From: Protula sp. h YS-2021
Lineage: Eukaryota > Annelida > Polychaeta > Sabellida > Serpulidae
Direction of reading: 5' to 3'
NCBI GenBank assembly: GCA_949752745.1
Contig: OX457031.1
Location: 55,790,803-55,854,802 of the forward strand
Length of the DNA: 64,000 nt
A program made the position numbers and the translations under genes. This document shows, piece after piece, positions 12,340-25,020 of the stretch (the first letter of the stretch is position 1; each line of letters starts with the position of its first letter). The notes beneath the pieces are model-generated. The model did not search any database, was not told the DNA's origin, and was given only the letters and a program-made list of their open reading frames with translations.

Positions 12340-12725
12340 ATCCCCTATGCCCCATCTCACAGTTTTACATACCCGTTAAAAAGCTCACTCACTCTCATTT
12401 TTTGCAAACTCAGTCAAAAGCCCCCTCCCCTCCTATGGTATGTTTTGTGTGTGTGTTCCAAGGATGACTTAAAAACCTGTGATTAAGAACCATCTAAATA
12501 GACGTAAGAACATCATAAGCCTTTTAAACTTTCAAACTTCACTTCAAAAATATATCATATGCATAACTAAAAGAAGATGTCTATCATCATTGGAACGCAC
12601 ATAAAACCCTTTATAGAAATGGAGGGGACGGGGTGGGTGGAATTTGACCGGGCGTATGAAAAATTGAGGGAGGAGGGGGGGGGGGGGACTTTTGATCGGG
12701 TATGTGAAATTGGGAGGGGGATTAT
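12340..12725. repeat. Imperfect inverted repeat (foldback) of about 385 bp
   Basis: The left arm (12340-12470) and the reverse complement of the right arm (12585-12725) align along most of their length. Shared words include CACATACCCG/TACATACCCG, CTCAATTTTTT/CTCATTTTTT, CCCCTCC and GTGCGTTCCAATGATGA/GTGTGTTCCAAGGATGA. The loop is about 115 bp. A run of 14 G in the right arm interrupts the pairing. The structure resembles a MITE or foldback element; no target-site duplication could be set. Confidence 0.6.
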
Positions 12726-14013
12726 GACCGGGAGGAAGGCGTTGTATTTCGATATTACAGAACATGTGTCTATTTGCTTCGCATCTCAGTTTTGTCTATT
12801 ATGGTGGCACAGACGGAAAATGTACAGAGATATTGCAAAATATAAATTAATAAATGAATTTTTGAAACAGTGGACTTAAAAAAAACGAACATGCCACGTA
12901 ATATGCCTGTTTTGTAACCCTTCCATTCCCAGTATTCACAAAAGTTAACTGCAATTAACTGTGTTCATAGACGCAAAAATCAATTTCGGGTGGATTTTTG
13001 TTGATTAAATAGGTTAAATTTTTCATTTACTTTCAGATGTTCTGGTTGCTAACGGAGCAGTTAAGGGAATCGGCTAACTGATTAAAAAGCCAAAAAAAAA
13101 AAAAAAAAAAAAGACAGAATATATGGTACGTTTTGAAGAGACGAATCTTGTACCTTATGGTTATTTATGAGTTTACAAAACAAAATGTGCATTACTATGC
13201 CCCCATTTGGATTTTATCTGAATCAATTTTTTTTAACTTTTCCTGTTAAGTTTTCTTGTTAACTGTTATATATTGTTAACGTCAACGTGTTAATACTGCT
13301 GAAGGCTAATGAAAACAGACAGCAAAAAATTCATGCAAAAATTTTTATACGATTCAACACTTTGATAAATTTTTGTAACTACTAGCAGCAAGGGTGTCGG
13401 TATTTTTATAACTACTAGCGGCAAGGGTGTTGGTATTTCCCAAATATATTTTCTACACTGCAAATTGTAATTTTCAGAACATAAAAAAACAGCATCACTT
13501 GGAGGCGAGCGCACATTTCATTTTTTCATGGTCTTTCAAAATCAGACGCCAACAGAATGGACCAAATTTAGATTTTTCAGAAGTGTTAGTTTAGTTTGAA
13601 AACTGGGTGTGGAAATTTCGATAATTGCACTTGGCAACCCCTCTAATATCACTATGGACGGCTTACACCGCCCTATCTTCCCAGCAGACAGCTGGCAGCT
13701 GGAAAAAATCCGCGTGTAACATTCCAATCAGAGGGTAAACAAAACTCATGTCACCCTCCTAATTATGTCATAAATCACACTTGCAAGCAATGTTTGAAGA
13801 TGAGCATGCCTTGCTATAGATATACCGGTCGTTTATTCTCCTTTTTTCGTTTTTTTTTTTTTTTTTAGTTTTTTTTTTCGCCTCGGATGGTTTCCAGAAA
13901 ACTTCTCCCGTGTATTTGACGCAGGAGCAGGAAATTGTCAAAAGAATTGATCAGTTTTAGTGACACGCAAATAAACCTCTCTTTTCAGGGTAAACTTTTT
14001 TTGTCCTTCATCA

Positions 14014-15182
14014 TACACTGGACAAAAGAAAGTTCGCACATAATGAAAAATGGTATTGTTTCTCACCTAATTGCTCGATTGGCTTTAAATTTGTGCCAAA
14101 GATACCTCTCAGATAGTGCTACAATATAATCGAAAAATGAAAGTTCTGAAGAAATTTTAATGAAAGGTCACAAAGCGTGAAAATCAGTGTAAATGCCGTT
14201 TTGAGTTTTCTTCGATTTACCATGTTTATAACAGCCACTAATACCGTATGCGGTATCCATTGGAACGAAGTACGGCCTAGATTCGACTATGCATTGAAGT
14301 TATCAACCTGTTAATTTTGTAATGAGGATATTTGTGCCACTCCTCAATCAATGATTGCCTCAGTTCCGCGAGATTTTGAGGCTGTGGGTTACCGGCTCGA
14401 ACTTGGCAATCCAGATGATCGTATAGATATTCTATGGGATTCATATCCGGACTACACGCCGCCAGTTGTTGTGTCTCCATGCTCCATGGTTGTAGCTGTT
14501 GGCCCAACGCACTCGATTTCGCCGTCTCTTGCGGGTTAGCACCACTCCGATGTGGACCCGACGAGCGCGGATCCCATGTTCGCGTACGCGCCATATAGCG
14601 GTTTTCGAGCTCTTACTGTTATTCGTCCGTCCAGGGATCTCCGTTGTTGTTATTGTGACTGGTCTGAAGCGATCCCGGAGGTGGATCATGCGGATCCGGC
14701 GATCCTGGTCAGGTGTGGTCATACACGGTCTGCCACTACGTGGTCGGTCTTTGATTGATCCAGCGTCCCGATACCGTCTTCGGAGTTTTCTACTGCTCTT
14801 TTACTGCACCCGAAACGTCTGACAACGAACTGAGCAGAAGCACCAGCTTCAAGCATGCCAGTAGCCTGGTCGCCACAGTTTTGCGGTATTCGCGGCATCT
14901 CAGTTCTCCGTTGTTTTCATCGATTTACTGCGTTTACATATGCAGTTCTATTGGATGACTACGTGTGTAATTTTATAATTTTTCAATATTGAGCCGGTAC
15001 TGACTTATGTGGATTAATATGGTACCGTGCTTGAATGCCTATAAACCCGTAATAAATAACCACACCCGCATGAAAAAATAACGATGGTTACAATTTCTGA
15101 TGCTAAAAATGTAGAAAAAAATATCCATAGGTTTTGGAGATATTTGGGTTTTTATGTGCGAACTTTCTTTTGTCCTTCAGTA
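14014..15182 (-). mobile_element. Tc1-like transposon with both ends, internally deleted
   Basis: Inverted ends share GGACAAAAGAAAGTTCGCAC and more, starting CACTGGAC at 14016 and, on the other strand, CTGAAGGAC at about 15180. Each is flanked by a TA dinucleotide (14014-14015 and 15181-15182), the target of Tc1/mariner elements. The total length is about 1.17 kb. Inside is a broken Tc1 transposase on the - strand. Confidence 0.88.
14277..14898 (-). pseudogene. Tc1-like transposase, frameshifted and lacking the catalytic core
   Basis: The reading begins at an ATG at 14898 with a helix-turn-helix region (MLEAGASAQFVVRRFG), then shifts frame near 14720 into TTPDQDRRIRMIHLRDRF and RRNRVRWAN, which are typical of the second DNA-binding part of Tc1 transposases. 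At about 14460 the reading passes directly from NNWRRVV to SPDMNPIEYLYDHL, the C-terminal block that contains the family's catalytic glutamate. Roughly 140 residues are absent, including the positions of both catalytic aspartates. It is a decayed or deletion-derived copy that cannot encode an active enzyme. Confidence 0.9.
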
Positions 15183-16370
15183 TATAAAAATACACTTGGT
15201 ACAAACGAAAAACTAAATAAAACAATTTACATTTCAATATTATTTATAAAATAAATTTTAACGGTTTTAATTTTAAAACAAACCTATTGCTTTGAAACTC
15301 CATCTTTGGGAACACAATGAAGGAGTCAGCGATTGGTCATTAATCGCTTGTGTCCAGCATATTACTTCATTCGCGTCTCAAAATTCTCGTTATCATACAG
15401 TCAACTATCCCGAGAAATTACTTGTCATGAAATAGCGTCCATTCGGGTGTTTACAATTACTTACTGAAAGCATTGCGAATACCAGCACTTGTTGCTATAA
15501 TTCGCATAAACTGTGTGGATCGTAAAAAACAACGTTATAAATTAGGCCTTAATTTATTTGGCCACTGGAAATGTATGGGCTCGTTAGGGATTATCATAAG
15601 TAAGTGTTTACAACAGTCCCTACAAACAGCTTTTTTGGTGTATGTTTTTCACGTCAAGTCTCCACAAATAACTTGGTGACAGACGAGTGAAATGTTAATG
15701 ATTATTAAGTATTGGTTATTGGCAACTAAATGGAAAGTGCAAAGCTCTCCGTAATAATGTGTGATAAATCAATCACTTTAATCATATCTAGCTGATAGCT
15801 CGAGTCTGGCAAAGCGATCAAGTAATCACTGCGTGGATTGGACGAAGATCACCATGGAGATTGGATGGAAGTCACGTGACACAATAAAGGTGTCAAATGT
15901 TCGCGGATAACTGGACCTCTATCCGCTAGACACGGCAACAGCCGAATACAACCGCGTAGGAACTCTTCCGCAGTGGGTGATGGCCAGGGCAGACGGGACC
16001 TAGTATTTACATTAAAATTAACGGAAAAGATAAATACACTGTTGTTGACATTTCCGAAAACTTTAACTTTGCCTTTGAAATTGATTGCAATATTTTCCCC
16101 TTTACAAAAATATTATGAATGTTTTTGAAAGATATTCGCAAATAATCAGTACAGTGGGATCGTGAAGAGAGGTTTGCTGGGCCATAAGGGGTGGGGGTAG
16201 GGTGGGAATGGGGTGTAAATTGTTTCAAGGACTTGTGCGGGGATGTTGGATCTACAGTAAAGAACACACCAACTATATAACGCCCCGCACGAGGTACAAG
16301 ACCCTCGCCTGGGGAATTCATAGTCCTGCTCGAGCTTCTCAACAGGAAGGCTCCCACTTCATGATAGGGC
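15183..16370. other. No gene identified
   Basis: AT-rich DNA. Short frames such as 16007-16357 on the - strand show neither family similarity nor splice signals. Confidence 0.5.
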
Positions 16371-16374
16371 GTCT

Positions 16375-16706
16375 ACCACCTCACGGAAGGGAACTTACCA
16401 CTCCACCACAAGGAGCATACAGGTCCACCACAGGGAGTTACCTCTTCACGGCAGGGAACTTACCCCATTAAGGCAGGGAGCTTACCGCTTCACGGCAGGG
16501 AGCCTACCGCTTTACGACAGAGAACTTACTCCTTCACGGCAGGGAGCTTACCCCTTCACGACAGCAGACTTACCGCTTTACGGCAGGAAGCTTACCCCTC
16601 CAGCACAGGGTGCTTACCGCTTCACGGTAGGGAGCTTACCTCTTCACGGCAGGGAGCTTACCCCTCCACGGCAAGGAACTTACCACTTCACGATAGGGAT
16701 GTTACC
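16375..16706. repeat. Tandem repeat, unit of about 22 bp
   Basis: About 14 diverged copies of a unit close to CTTCACGGCAGGGAGCTTAC. Substitutions are scattered and there is no higher-order pattern, which suggests an old array. Confidence 0.9.
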
Positions 16707-16709
16707 TCC

Positions 16710-18360
16710 CTTACCTTCATTTACTGCGTGGCGCCTAAAACAAGCAAGCTTTGAATCTCTGTCGAATGACGCGCCCAGGATCAGTAAAACACGACACAAA
16801 ACAAACATGGCGATTGCGTTGTGACTTTAACAGACATCAATTACACACACAGGGATTGATGTAGGGTAGCACACCTGTCAATTCATCGCATAGCCGCACT
16901 ACCATTTATCCAATGATCTATTAACAAAATTATCCATCTATATCACATGTTAATTTATAGATTTTTAATTGCCATTGAGTATTTTTGCTCACTTCAAAAA
17001 TTTGATTCCAGTTCACTTTTCCAGAGCACTGGACCATCGTCGAGTGTATTTATGAAGACCACGAAGATACTACTACCCAGAGTCAAGAAGCGCCAGTTTT
17101 GAAAGGTTGCTTTAATGTCGGTATAAGGCTTAATAACTGCCTTCCTTCTCATTCAGCAAGGTCCTGATGTTGTTAAACAAACGCGCCCCCATATCTGATC
17201 CTGTCACAAGCTATTAGCATAATAGTCATTTCTGCTCAGGCGTAAAGCAAAATAACTTATTGAACAATTCCGCAAATAACCTCCAGCTTTATGCAGCATG
17301 GTCTTTGATTTATCCTTTAATTTTTTTAACACGAGCCAACATTATTTTTGCTCTTACTTAAACAGCAGGCAATGTTCCGTGAATTACTCTCTGAGGCTCG
17401 TTTTATGTTACATAAAGAAGTCTTCGGATTTATTAATCTGCCAGAATATATGAATCTTCCAATGATTACCTCAACGGCATAATTTTATGTAAAATATTTT
17501 TGCATGAGTTGACACAATGTACTTTTTATTAAGACTCTTTAGACTTACACAAAGTATGGCTTCGCATAGCCTGGAGACAAAAATGACGAAGACTCAAAAT
17601 TAGTGCCGAAGTAGAGTGGTGTAATTCTTGCTGATAAAAACGTACCAGTTGCAAAGAAAGGTTTATTGGAACTCCGTGAGTAAGACCAAAGGTGGGACTA
17701 CAGTGGTCCGATTTACTTGGTGTTCCTGTTTGTGGGATTCTTTACAGATGAAAAGAGAGGTATGAAGAATCGCTCGCTCCTGTTTACGGGGTTGTCCCAT
17801 TGGAGGAGTGATCTAGTGCTGACTTTCAACTGTACACTGAAAAAAGTGCTCGACTACAATGAGGAATATAGTTATAACGGATCAGGTCCATTAATGCTTG
17901 GACTGATGGCCATTGGGCATTCCGTTCCTTATTCACAAATACGCCATACAGCAATTTCCAACCTTTTTTGTTTGTTTGTTTTTCTTATTTTTTGTTTGCT
18001 TCTTTGTTTTCTTGTTTTTCTGATGCCACAACTTTCCTTCTCGCTCAGAGCCAAAAAGATAATAAATTACTAGCAGCACCCATATTCGTAATACATAAAT
18101 ACAACATAATTATGTTGTACCAATTTACAATATTACAATGATCTACTATCCCAGCAGTGCCCGCCTATTGGCTCTTCCATGTATTGCGCGCAGATGTTAC
18201 TAAACTTCGCCAAAAGCGTTGTTATAAAATAGCTGACTTCTGAGGAGATCTATGGTTATGTATAAACACAGAGCGGATGGATATTTTGAAAAGTGCTCCA
18301 CTCTTTTATGAGTACTATTTTCACGAAATCCCCTGTGGGTCTGCGGTGTAAAAAGGCGTT
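16710..18360. other. No gene identified
   Basis: Unremarkable AT-rich sequence. A + strand frame at 17717-18073 runs into a T-rich tract and carries no recognisable motif. Confidence 0.5.
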
Positions 18361-18361
18361 A

Positions 18362-18456
18362 CACACAACAGATCGAACCGTTTTAGAGGTTGGCTTTTGG
18401 GCAACAACGTACAACAGACCGAACCGCCGTAGAGGTTGGCTATTGGATAACAACGC
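18362..18456. repeat. 46-bp tandem duplication
   Basis: Two copies, beginning at about 18366 and 18412, share CAACAGA(T/C)CGAACCG and TAGAGGTTGGC. Short frames on both strands here are by-products. Confidence 0.75.
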
Positions 18457-18885
18457 ACCACAAGCTTTGACGCGCTTTAAGGTTCTATGACACTGAAAAA
18501 CTTCCATCTTCCTCATTATTTTTCACTGAAAAAGTGAAGTCTTTTTAATAGCGAATAAATCAGAAGAACCGGTACTCCCGATCGGCGCTACCGGCAACCG
18601 CAGTGACCGTAAAAAACTGAAAAAAAATATTTTATTTGTTTATCGCGAAGAAATTTTAGCTCTCAATATTCGCATAAAAGATAAATGAATGAATAAGTAA
18701 ATAAAATCGGACACTTTTTGGTATTCATCAATGCCTTCGTCGTAATTAACTGACGTTTATACTCATTTCATTCATTACTTTATGAAAAGAATTTTTATTT
18801 AAGGTTTTAGAAGTAATTTGTCTACCGGCACCTTTGATCTTTTGTATTCCTATTAAATGTTATTTTTCGCAATTTACTAGACCCC

Positions 18886-19130
18886 AACCGGGCGAGCCCG
18901 GTTAAGTCTGTAGGATTGCCCTCTGTCCGTCCGGGGCCATTTTGTAATGATTATTTGCAAATTTTTTATTTTGTGCAAAATAGCGTCTTATCATGAATCA
19001 GTGTATGACCTTAATTGAGCTAACGCAATATTAAAATCCGTATTGTTTAAATGAAATCTGTCGGTTTTGACGCAAAATGCACGACCATATCAAGAGCAAC
19101 AAGGGTAGGCTTATCAAATCAATATTGATA
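18886..19130 (+). repeat. Hairpin-led dispersed element, copy A
   Basis: It begins with a perfect 8-bp stem and 2-base loop (AACCGGGCGAGCCCGGTT, 18886-18903), followed 18 bases on by CTCTGTCCGTCC. The layout matches elements at 42573, 44449 and 49915. The right boundary is uncertain. Confidence 0.45.
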
Positions 19131-19856
19131 TAACGCATTTGAAAAACTTAACACAAAAAAAAAAAAAGAATGCATGTCTACCAATGTTCTATGGGTTCTA
19201 TCTAAATAACCAGGCATAAGCATCAATACTCCAACAATATCATAGACTGTTTTTTAAATGGATTGTATCATGTGGTGACTTATCGAGTAATTCTGTATGA
19301 ACACCCTTGCCCCTTGGCAGCCCCGTAATATACCCAGTAATTGTAAGATTGGGCAGAATTGACTGCTGCATATTAAAATATACTGAATACATTTTTTGTG
19401 ATTTTTGAGAGAAACTGCTGAAACGGATGATTGAAAGGGATTATTTTGCGTGCGCATTTATCGTTTGAGCGATTTGGAGTTTCACGACTGTGCCTCTTTC
19501 TCAGGATTTGTAGGCTCATGTAAAATGTGGTCAGACGTATTTGAAATAGGGATCGTCCGTTTACCAAGATGAACTGACAGATGGAAATTATTGATAAAGC
19601 TTATTCTACACATTTCCAATAATCAATGCAATATCCGGAACAACCCAGACGACCTTATCCTCGATATGTAATTGTTCATCAATTTTTTTCGTGAGAAAGC
19701 GGCATATTCTGAGAGGTACTTAAGGAGATTACTGAAGCACAGCGCTTGTTCTTGGCTTGGAGGGCGTAACATGAGTAGTTTGCAGTGACACATGATAAAC
19801 AGCCTGTTAACTTAATGGCATAAATATGAGCAGAGGCCAAGCAATTGGTATGTTTC

Positions 19857-20195
19857 ATGCCGGCATATAACCAGCGGCAGTCACCAGAACACTCAGGGCG
19901 GGGGGTGGGGGCCGATTTACCCTCTTCAGCAACGTCACCAAGTGATGGGCTCCGTAAAAGACCGTCCGAGACTGGACAAGCCAGGCAAAGCAACGATGGC
20001 CACGAGCCTCGTGACGTCGTTCAGTATTCAGAGAAGAGCTGCGGTTTCTGTTGTTTTGAATTGACACCCACCAACGAGCATCCAGATGGCGAGGAGAGCG
20101 ATCCGCACAAGCTTGTGTTCGGGAAGTCTATACATTTGGTGAAGGGAGAACGATGGTGTCGGGTGCTATTCGATTTCTTTAAAAATTCCATCTGC
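19857..20195 (+). CDS. Possible small protein or terminal exon, unrecognised
   Basis: A GC-richer open frame (ATG at 19857, TAG at 20196-20198, 113 codons) stands out from AT-rich surroundings. The product is hydrophilic and rich in Ser, Glu, Asp and Pro, with CGFCCFEL near residue 66 and no membrane segment. AATAAA lies at about 20444, roughly 250 bases after the stop. No convincing upstream acceptor was found, and antisense frames overlap most of it, so the strand is not secure. I do not recognise the product. Confidence 0.25.
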
Positions 20196-20199
20196 TAGT

Positions 20200-22480
20200 C
20201 ATCAAGGCATCATGCCTGTGCGTCATAGCCATTCCATGTGGAATCTTGTGTCATTCCACAAACATTGTCTCAGCTCTGTGTCCGCGGCGTACGAAGCGTC
20301 AATGCATTGATTCAGACCAGAGGAGGCCACAAAGACATTGAAAACTGAAAAGTGTTGGGGTTGTTAAATTTGTGTATTTGTATCGAATATCTGTTTTATT
20401 ACTGTGTGAAATTTCAGAAAGTTATACAGAAGACTTCTTTAAAAATAAAATATTAAAATATTAAACACTTGGCCAAAAAAGAGAGTTGTTTGAAATCACT
20501 TTCTCCCTTCGAGTGGAATTTTAAAAACTTATCAAGCTGACTTTGGTTTGCTTTTCCTTCACAGACTCCGAAATCTTTCTCAGAAACCATTTTTGCTAGC
20601 TCGAAATCTTTCTAGAAAAAAGAGCTTTGCCACTTACTTTAAGAAACTGCTTCCCCCTACTCGACCCTCACCATGAATTTTGCGCAACTCAGTATAGAAA
20701 TTACAACGAACATTCAATACATTTAAAAATGACCAGGTAATATTTTGCATCCCAGCGAGGTTCTTGCAAAACCAACAGAAATATGTCACATGCTCAGCTT
20801 ATTTAGCATTTGAATATAAAGCACACATCATTTAAGGTACGCACATGTGACTGTTCGCACACGCTTGTGCAAATGTTGCTGCAGACCTTAAGCGTTGCTC
20901 TTGGTGATAAATAGTCACTGTTTTTTACTTCGCGTTTCGATCATGACAATTAAAACAAAAGCGAAGGCATAAGTAGACGTGTACAGGTTCGGGTGAAATA
21001 CTATGGATGTGTAGAATTTGGTGATCCTAGGGCCAGTGTGACCAGAAGAGTAGTCATGACAAAATGGCGGACCAGTACAGAGAGAGAAAAGGTCTCGTAC
21101 AACTTCAATATACTCTTTACAAGTATTCTTTAAATAGTTTATTACGGGCTGTGGCTAGATTTCCACTTTATAGTGAAATTGCACAGACGTAAAATGTCGG
21201 ACATGGTCAATGTGGGCGTCTCTCTTCAGTCTTTTTGAAACATTTGTAGTGTGTAACTTTAAATCATAGGTGGAAAACTGTAACAGACATATAAAACTTT
21301 ATGAGTTACATAACTAAAGATAAACCGAAATTACAAATAAAAATGATAAATCGATAGGTCTCGCTGCATATATCAAGCAGATAAAATAGCACCCTGAATG
21401 TAACTGTTTTACGGCAGTAGATTTTGTGTATAACAAGCTCTTTGCAAGTTCTTATGGCAAACATGTTTGCTTTATATAATTTACCTAATTATAAAGTTGC
21501 TGTTTAGCCCTTATTGGATCTTATTGAATTTGTCCGATCACGATAGGTTGTTTTATGAGCGGTTCTCTGGAGCTGATCTGTGATCATTCATGGCATTAGT
21601 TACAAAGCAAACATCGGTTTATTGGCGAATATCGGACCTATTCAAATCGCCAAGTGTGTATTCCTAATGTTGTGTTGTGCGAAGTCTCCTAAGTGAGCAC
21701 TTCAGTATTTGTATTTTGGTTTCATATTAAAGAGGAAAAAGTTATGATTTCCATACTCATTTAGACAAATTATGTAAAAATGCAAAATAAATACAGAACC
21801 CAGAGAAGCGTACCCAAACAGAATACAGAATCATATTGACTGAACTCTTGAGGGAATTCTTTACTCAGAAACAGTGTTATATGTTTTACTCCTTTAATAG
21901 CCTTTACACACCCACAAACAGTGCGATCCTATTCTCTGGTGAATGAATGCGAGTCCAATCTCTGAAGTCAACCCCGTAAACTAGAGAAGATCATGAGATG
22001 AGTTTGTTTGATGACATCTTCTTATTGATGCGGCATGGGTATTGTTTACCTTTTCGTTTGGTCGTTTTTGTACTTGCATGTATAAGCATCAGATAATTTT
22101 TTGCAGTTAAATTCGTTTTCAAAACCAAAGTAGCTGCAATTCTTTCTCCCTTTGTACAACAAAACAAGAAACATTTGATATCTGTGAAATTTGTACATTT
22201 CTGGTTTATTTTATGGGATTGAATGAGATTTATTTTTTAAAGTGTGTGAGAACTTTAAGGATCAGGATGCGTTCTTCAAATCTTATTACGATGCAGAAGC
22301 AAAGTGTCCCATAACAACCATACTCGGTGACAGTGTTTTTATTTGATTTCACCTGAAGAAGAGATGCCACTGGTCTACATTACAACAGCTCAATATACAA
22401 TTCACTCCTGTTCTCACACAGATATTTAACAGTCCAAGATGTCATGATACGTAGTATCTTTCTACAAGAGGAATACAAAT
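20200..22480. other. No gene identified
   Basis: AT-rich, with stops in all frames. There are no repeats longer than simple A or T runs and no similarity that I recognise. Confidence 0.5.
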
Positions 22481-22488
22481 ATTACTTC

Positions 22489-22850
22489 CTACAGACAAGG
22501 ATGCTTGTTATTGTCTTTGGCGGCCGGGGAAATGGCGTGTGAGCTTCGCATCGAGACTCCTCGCAAATCTGGGATCGACCAACTGGAATACCTGTTGTGA
22601 GACTGGCCAGTATTCGTGTCGCCATGTCCGCTAGCCGATGTAGTGCGGTAGGGGGTTATGCTATGTTGCCCTAAAACAGCCAAATTTTGCAAGTGTACAC
22701 CCAAATTAACCTTGGAGAAATCTGTTTTTATCTGGAGTTGGTGCCCCCCTGGACTGGGTTGTTCTGATTCAGCCACCTCCGTATGCCACTCTGATCCGAG
22801 TAGACAGACGGGATCAGTGGTGCGGCATGCGAACACTACCTGTTGGTAAT
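22489..22850 (-). CDS. Possible 3'-terminal coding exon, unrecognised
   Basis: On the - strand a strong splice acceptor (GCTTCTTCTTTCAG, ending at 22851) opens a frame of about 120 codons that ends in TAG. AATAAA lies on the same strand at about 22338-22343, roughly 150 bases after the stop. The predicted segment is polar and rich in Ser, His, Gln and Thr, and resembles a disordered tail. GC content is well above that of the flanks. The acceptor takes one base from an upstream exon, which I could not find. The product is unknown. Confidence 0.42.
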
Positions 22851-23076
22851 CTGAAAGAAGAAGCAACCGTCTTTTCCATTGCCATCAACAGACCAAATAT
22901 TGCCTCATCAAGGGCTACCTGTGCCCTTTTATCTTTTTCGCTTTTCGTTTGAACCATCTCTCGTCCCAGTGTTGGGCAAATGCATTGTCACCAAGTCTTT
23001 ATCCGTTGATGATAGTCTGCCATCTTGCTACGCAGTTCTTTGATTTGGCGATACTGTAGTTAACACTTCGTTGCCT

Positions 23077-23281
23077 GTTGAGAACTCGCCACACCATTTG
23101 AGAAGTCGCCACACCTGTTGAGATGTCGTCACATCTGTTAAAAACTCGCCCCCCTGTTGAAAACTCGCCACATCTGTTAAGAAGTCGCCACACCTGTTGA
23201 GAAGTCGCCACATCTGTTGAGAACTCACCACACCTGTTGAGAAGTCGCCACACCTGTTGAGAACTCGCCACACCTGTTCCG
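23077..23281. repeat. 20-bp minisatellite, about 10 copies
   Basis: Units are close to TGTTGAGAACTCGCCACACC, with alternating AAGTCG/AACTCG variants. Frames on the - strand through this array are periodic artefacts. Confidence 0.95.
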
Positions 23282-23492
23282 ACAAAGACCTACACATAGC
23301 TCAGACTCTGATCCATCGCAGCTCCATCTGCGTTTCTCGACCGTCATTCATGATTGCAAAAAATGAAGTCCGTATTAATTCTCAATGTGTCGAAAGTGTA
23401 TTAGCAACCTAATCTTTTACATACACACTGGGCATCCATTGACATGAGCATTCCAGTGTTTCTGTACAATAATGATTGACTGTTGATACATA

Positions 23493-24222
23493 CAGTGGAA
23501 CCTCTGATATCGGACCACCCTTGGGACCGGATAAAATGTGCCCTATTTCAGAGGTAGTCCCATTTGGGAGACTTGATCCTACTTGGGTAAAATTTTGCGG
23601 GTTGACCGCAGATTCAAATTTGATGTCTAAACACATTAATTATCTCAATTTTATCTTTGAGACCAATGTCTTTTCTTTTTCTATTAACTTTTTTCTGCTT
23701 TCCATTTTGAGAAAGTTTTAAATTTTTTTTCTTATTTAAATTACCTTTATGTGCTTAAATTGACATTTAATTGTCATTTTGAATTCGGTGGCATTTGGGT
23801 CGACTTAAATACTAAAAGAATAGGCACCACTTAAATTAGATGTCTCGGGTTTGTATATTGTCGGCCGCTATTGTTTAGACAAGGCACAAAAGTATAGATA
23901 ACAAAACTAAACCCTTGTCTGGTTACACACTTGCTACCATAATCCCTAGCAACAATATCTAAGACGGCAACATGCTCAGTGTTGCAAGTAATGCGCCGCA
24001 AAAATCCGATGGATTCCACACTGACTAACAATGGTCCGATCTCAGGCATTTTGAGGGCTCGGGACCGAAAAAAGCGGCCCGAAGTGGCCCGCTTCGAGGT
24101 GGTCCCAGTTGGGAGTTTTCCTTACCATTAAAGTCTATGGAGCGCATTCGGGACCAAAAAAAATGTGCCCTGATTCAGAGGTGGTCCCAAGAGGGAGGTG
24201 GTCCGATGCCGAGGTTCCACTG
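23493..24222. mobile_element. MITE with TA target duplication and CAGTGGAACCTC ends
   Basis: The left end CAGTGGAACCTCTGATATCG and the right end (reverse complement) CAGTGGAACCTCGGCATCG form inverted repeats flanked by TA at 23491-23492 and 24223-24224. The inverted similarity continues inward for about 80 bp through GGACCACC and GGGCACATTTT words. The length is about 730 bp and there is no transposase. The CAGTGGAACC start and TA duplication are typical of pogo/Tigger-type relatives in the Tc1/mariner superfamily; that assignment is by resemblance. Confidence 0.85.
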
Positions 24223-24554
24223 TATTTGATAAATTGACAGTATGAAGCTTGTTGAAAGACTGGCAGCTGTTGACTTATTTGAGCGTACGTTCGGACATGG
24301 GAACGTTTAGTTAAACATTTCTCAAAAGGTCAACAGCGAATAAGTGCTAATTCGAAATGAGTCAATATATGATTTGTTTCATGTTTTACAATGCAAAGAG
24401 CTGCGAGAAATAAGAAACCAGAATAACATGGTTAATATTTTCAAATACTGACCAGAACTTATGTAGCCATGGTGATTAATTACTATGAATATCCAAACAA
24501 GTGGTTTCACAAATGGTAGATGGTACATAACATCATGATAATATAAATCTACTC

Positions 24555-25020
24555 AACAAATAGAAAAACGCAACTTTGAAACTTTCAAAGTGTATTAAAT
24601 GTGAAATAATTGAGTTTCAGTATAATTAAATATTTTAGTAGCTTTCTGAAATGTCAAGCTAAAGCGCTCTTTGGTTCTGCGTCGTGAGCGTAGTTCAAGG
24701 AAAAACGCGATGCATCGGTAAAAAGGTTCCATTGTCTATATATCCAATGGAGATGTACATTGATCCATTGAAGTCGTGCGCACCTTCGGGCGGTGGTTAA
24801 CAGCAATCCACGATAGGGGCGGCGGAGTGGGTTACTCCCAGTCTGGCTACAGACACGGTTATTATTGGTTCCAGAGGTTTGTCTGGGAAAGACTGGTGCT
24901 GGAAGAAAACAGTCTGGGACAGACAGATGCGCTGGGTCCAGTTTCCTCTACACGAGTTCTAAGGGGTGTCACTGTGGATTTGTGCAATAGAGTGCAAAAG
25001 GGGTACTTACGCCCCGCGTC
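24555..25020 (-). pseudogene. Tc1-like transposase fragment
   Basis: The - strand reads RVCSQTGSNPLRRPYRGLLL, then RLQWINVHLHWIYRQWNLFT, then DASRFSLNYAHD. This matches the Tc1 stretch from the second helix-turn-helix through the first catalytic aspartate block, with decay. The sequence at 24555-24600 (ACTCAACAAATAGAAAAACG) looks like a Tc1 terminal end, but no partner end was found. The C-terminal half of the enzyme is missing. The family differs from the element at 14014-15182. Confidence 0.75.
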
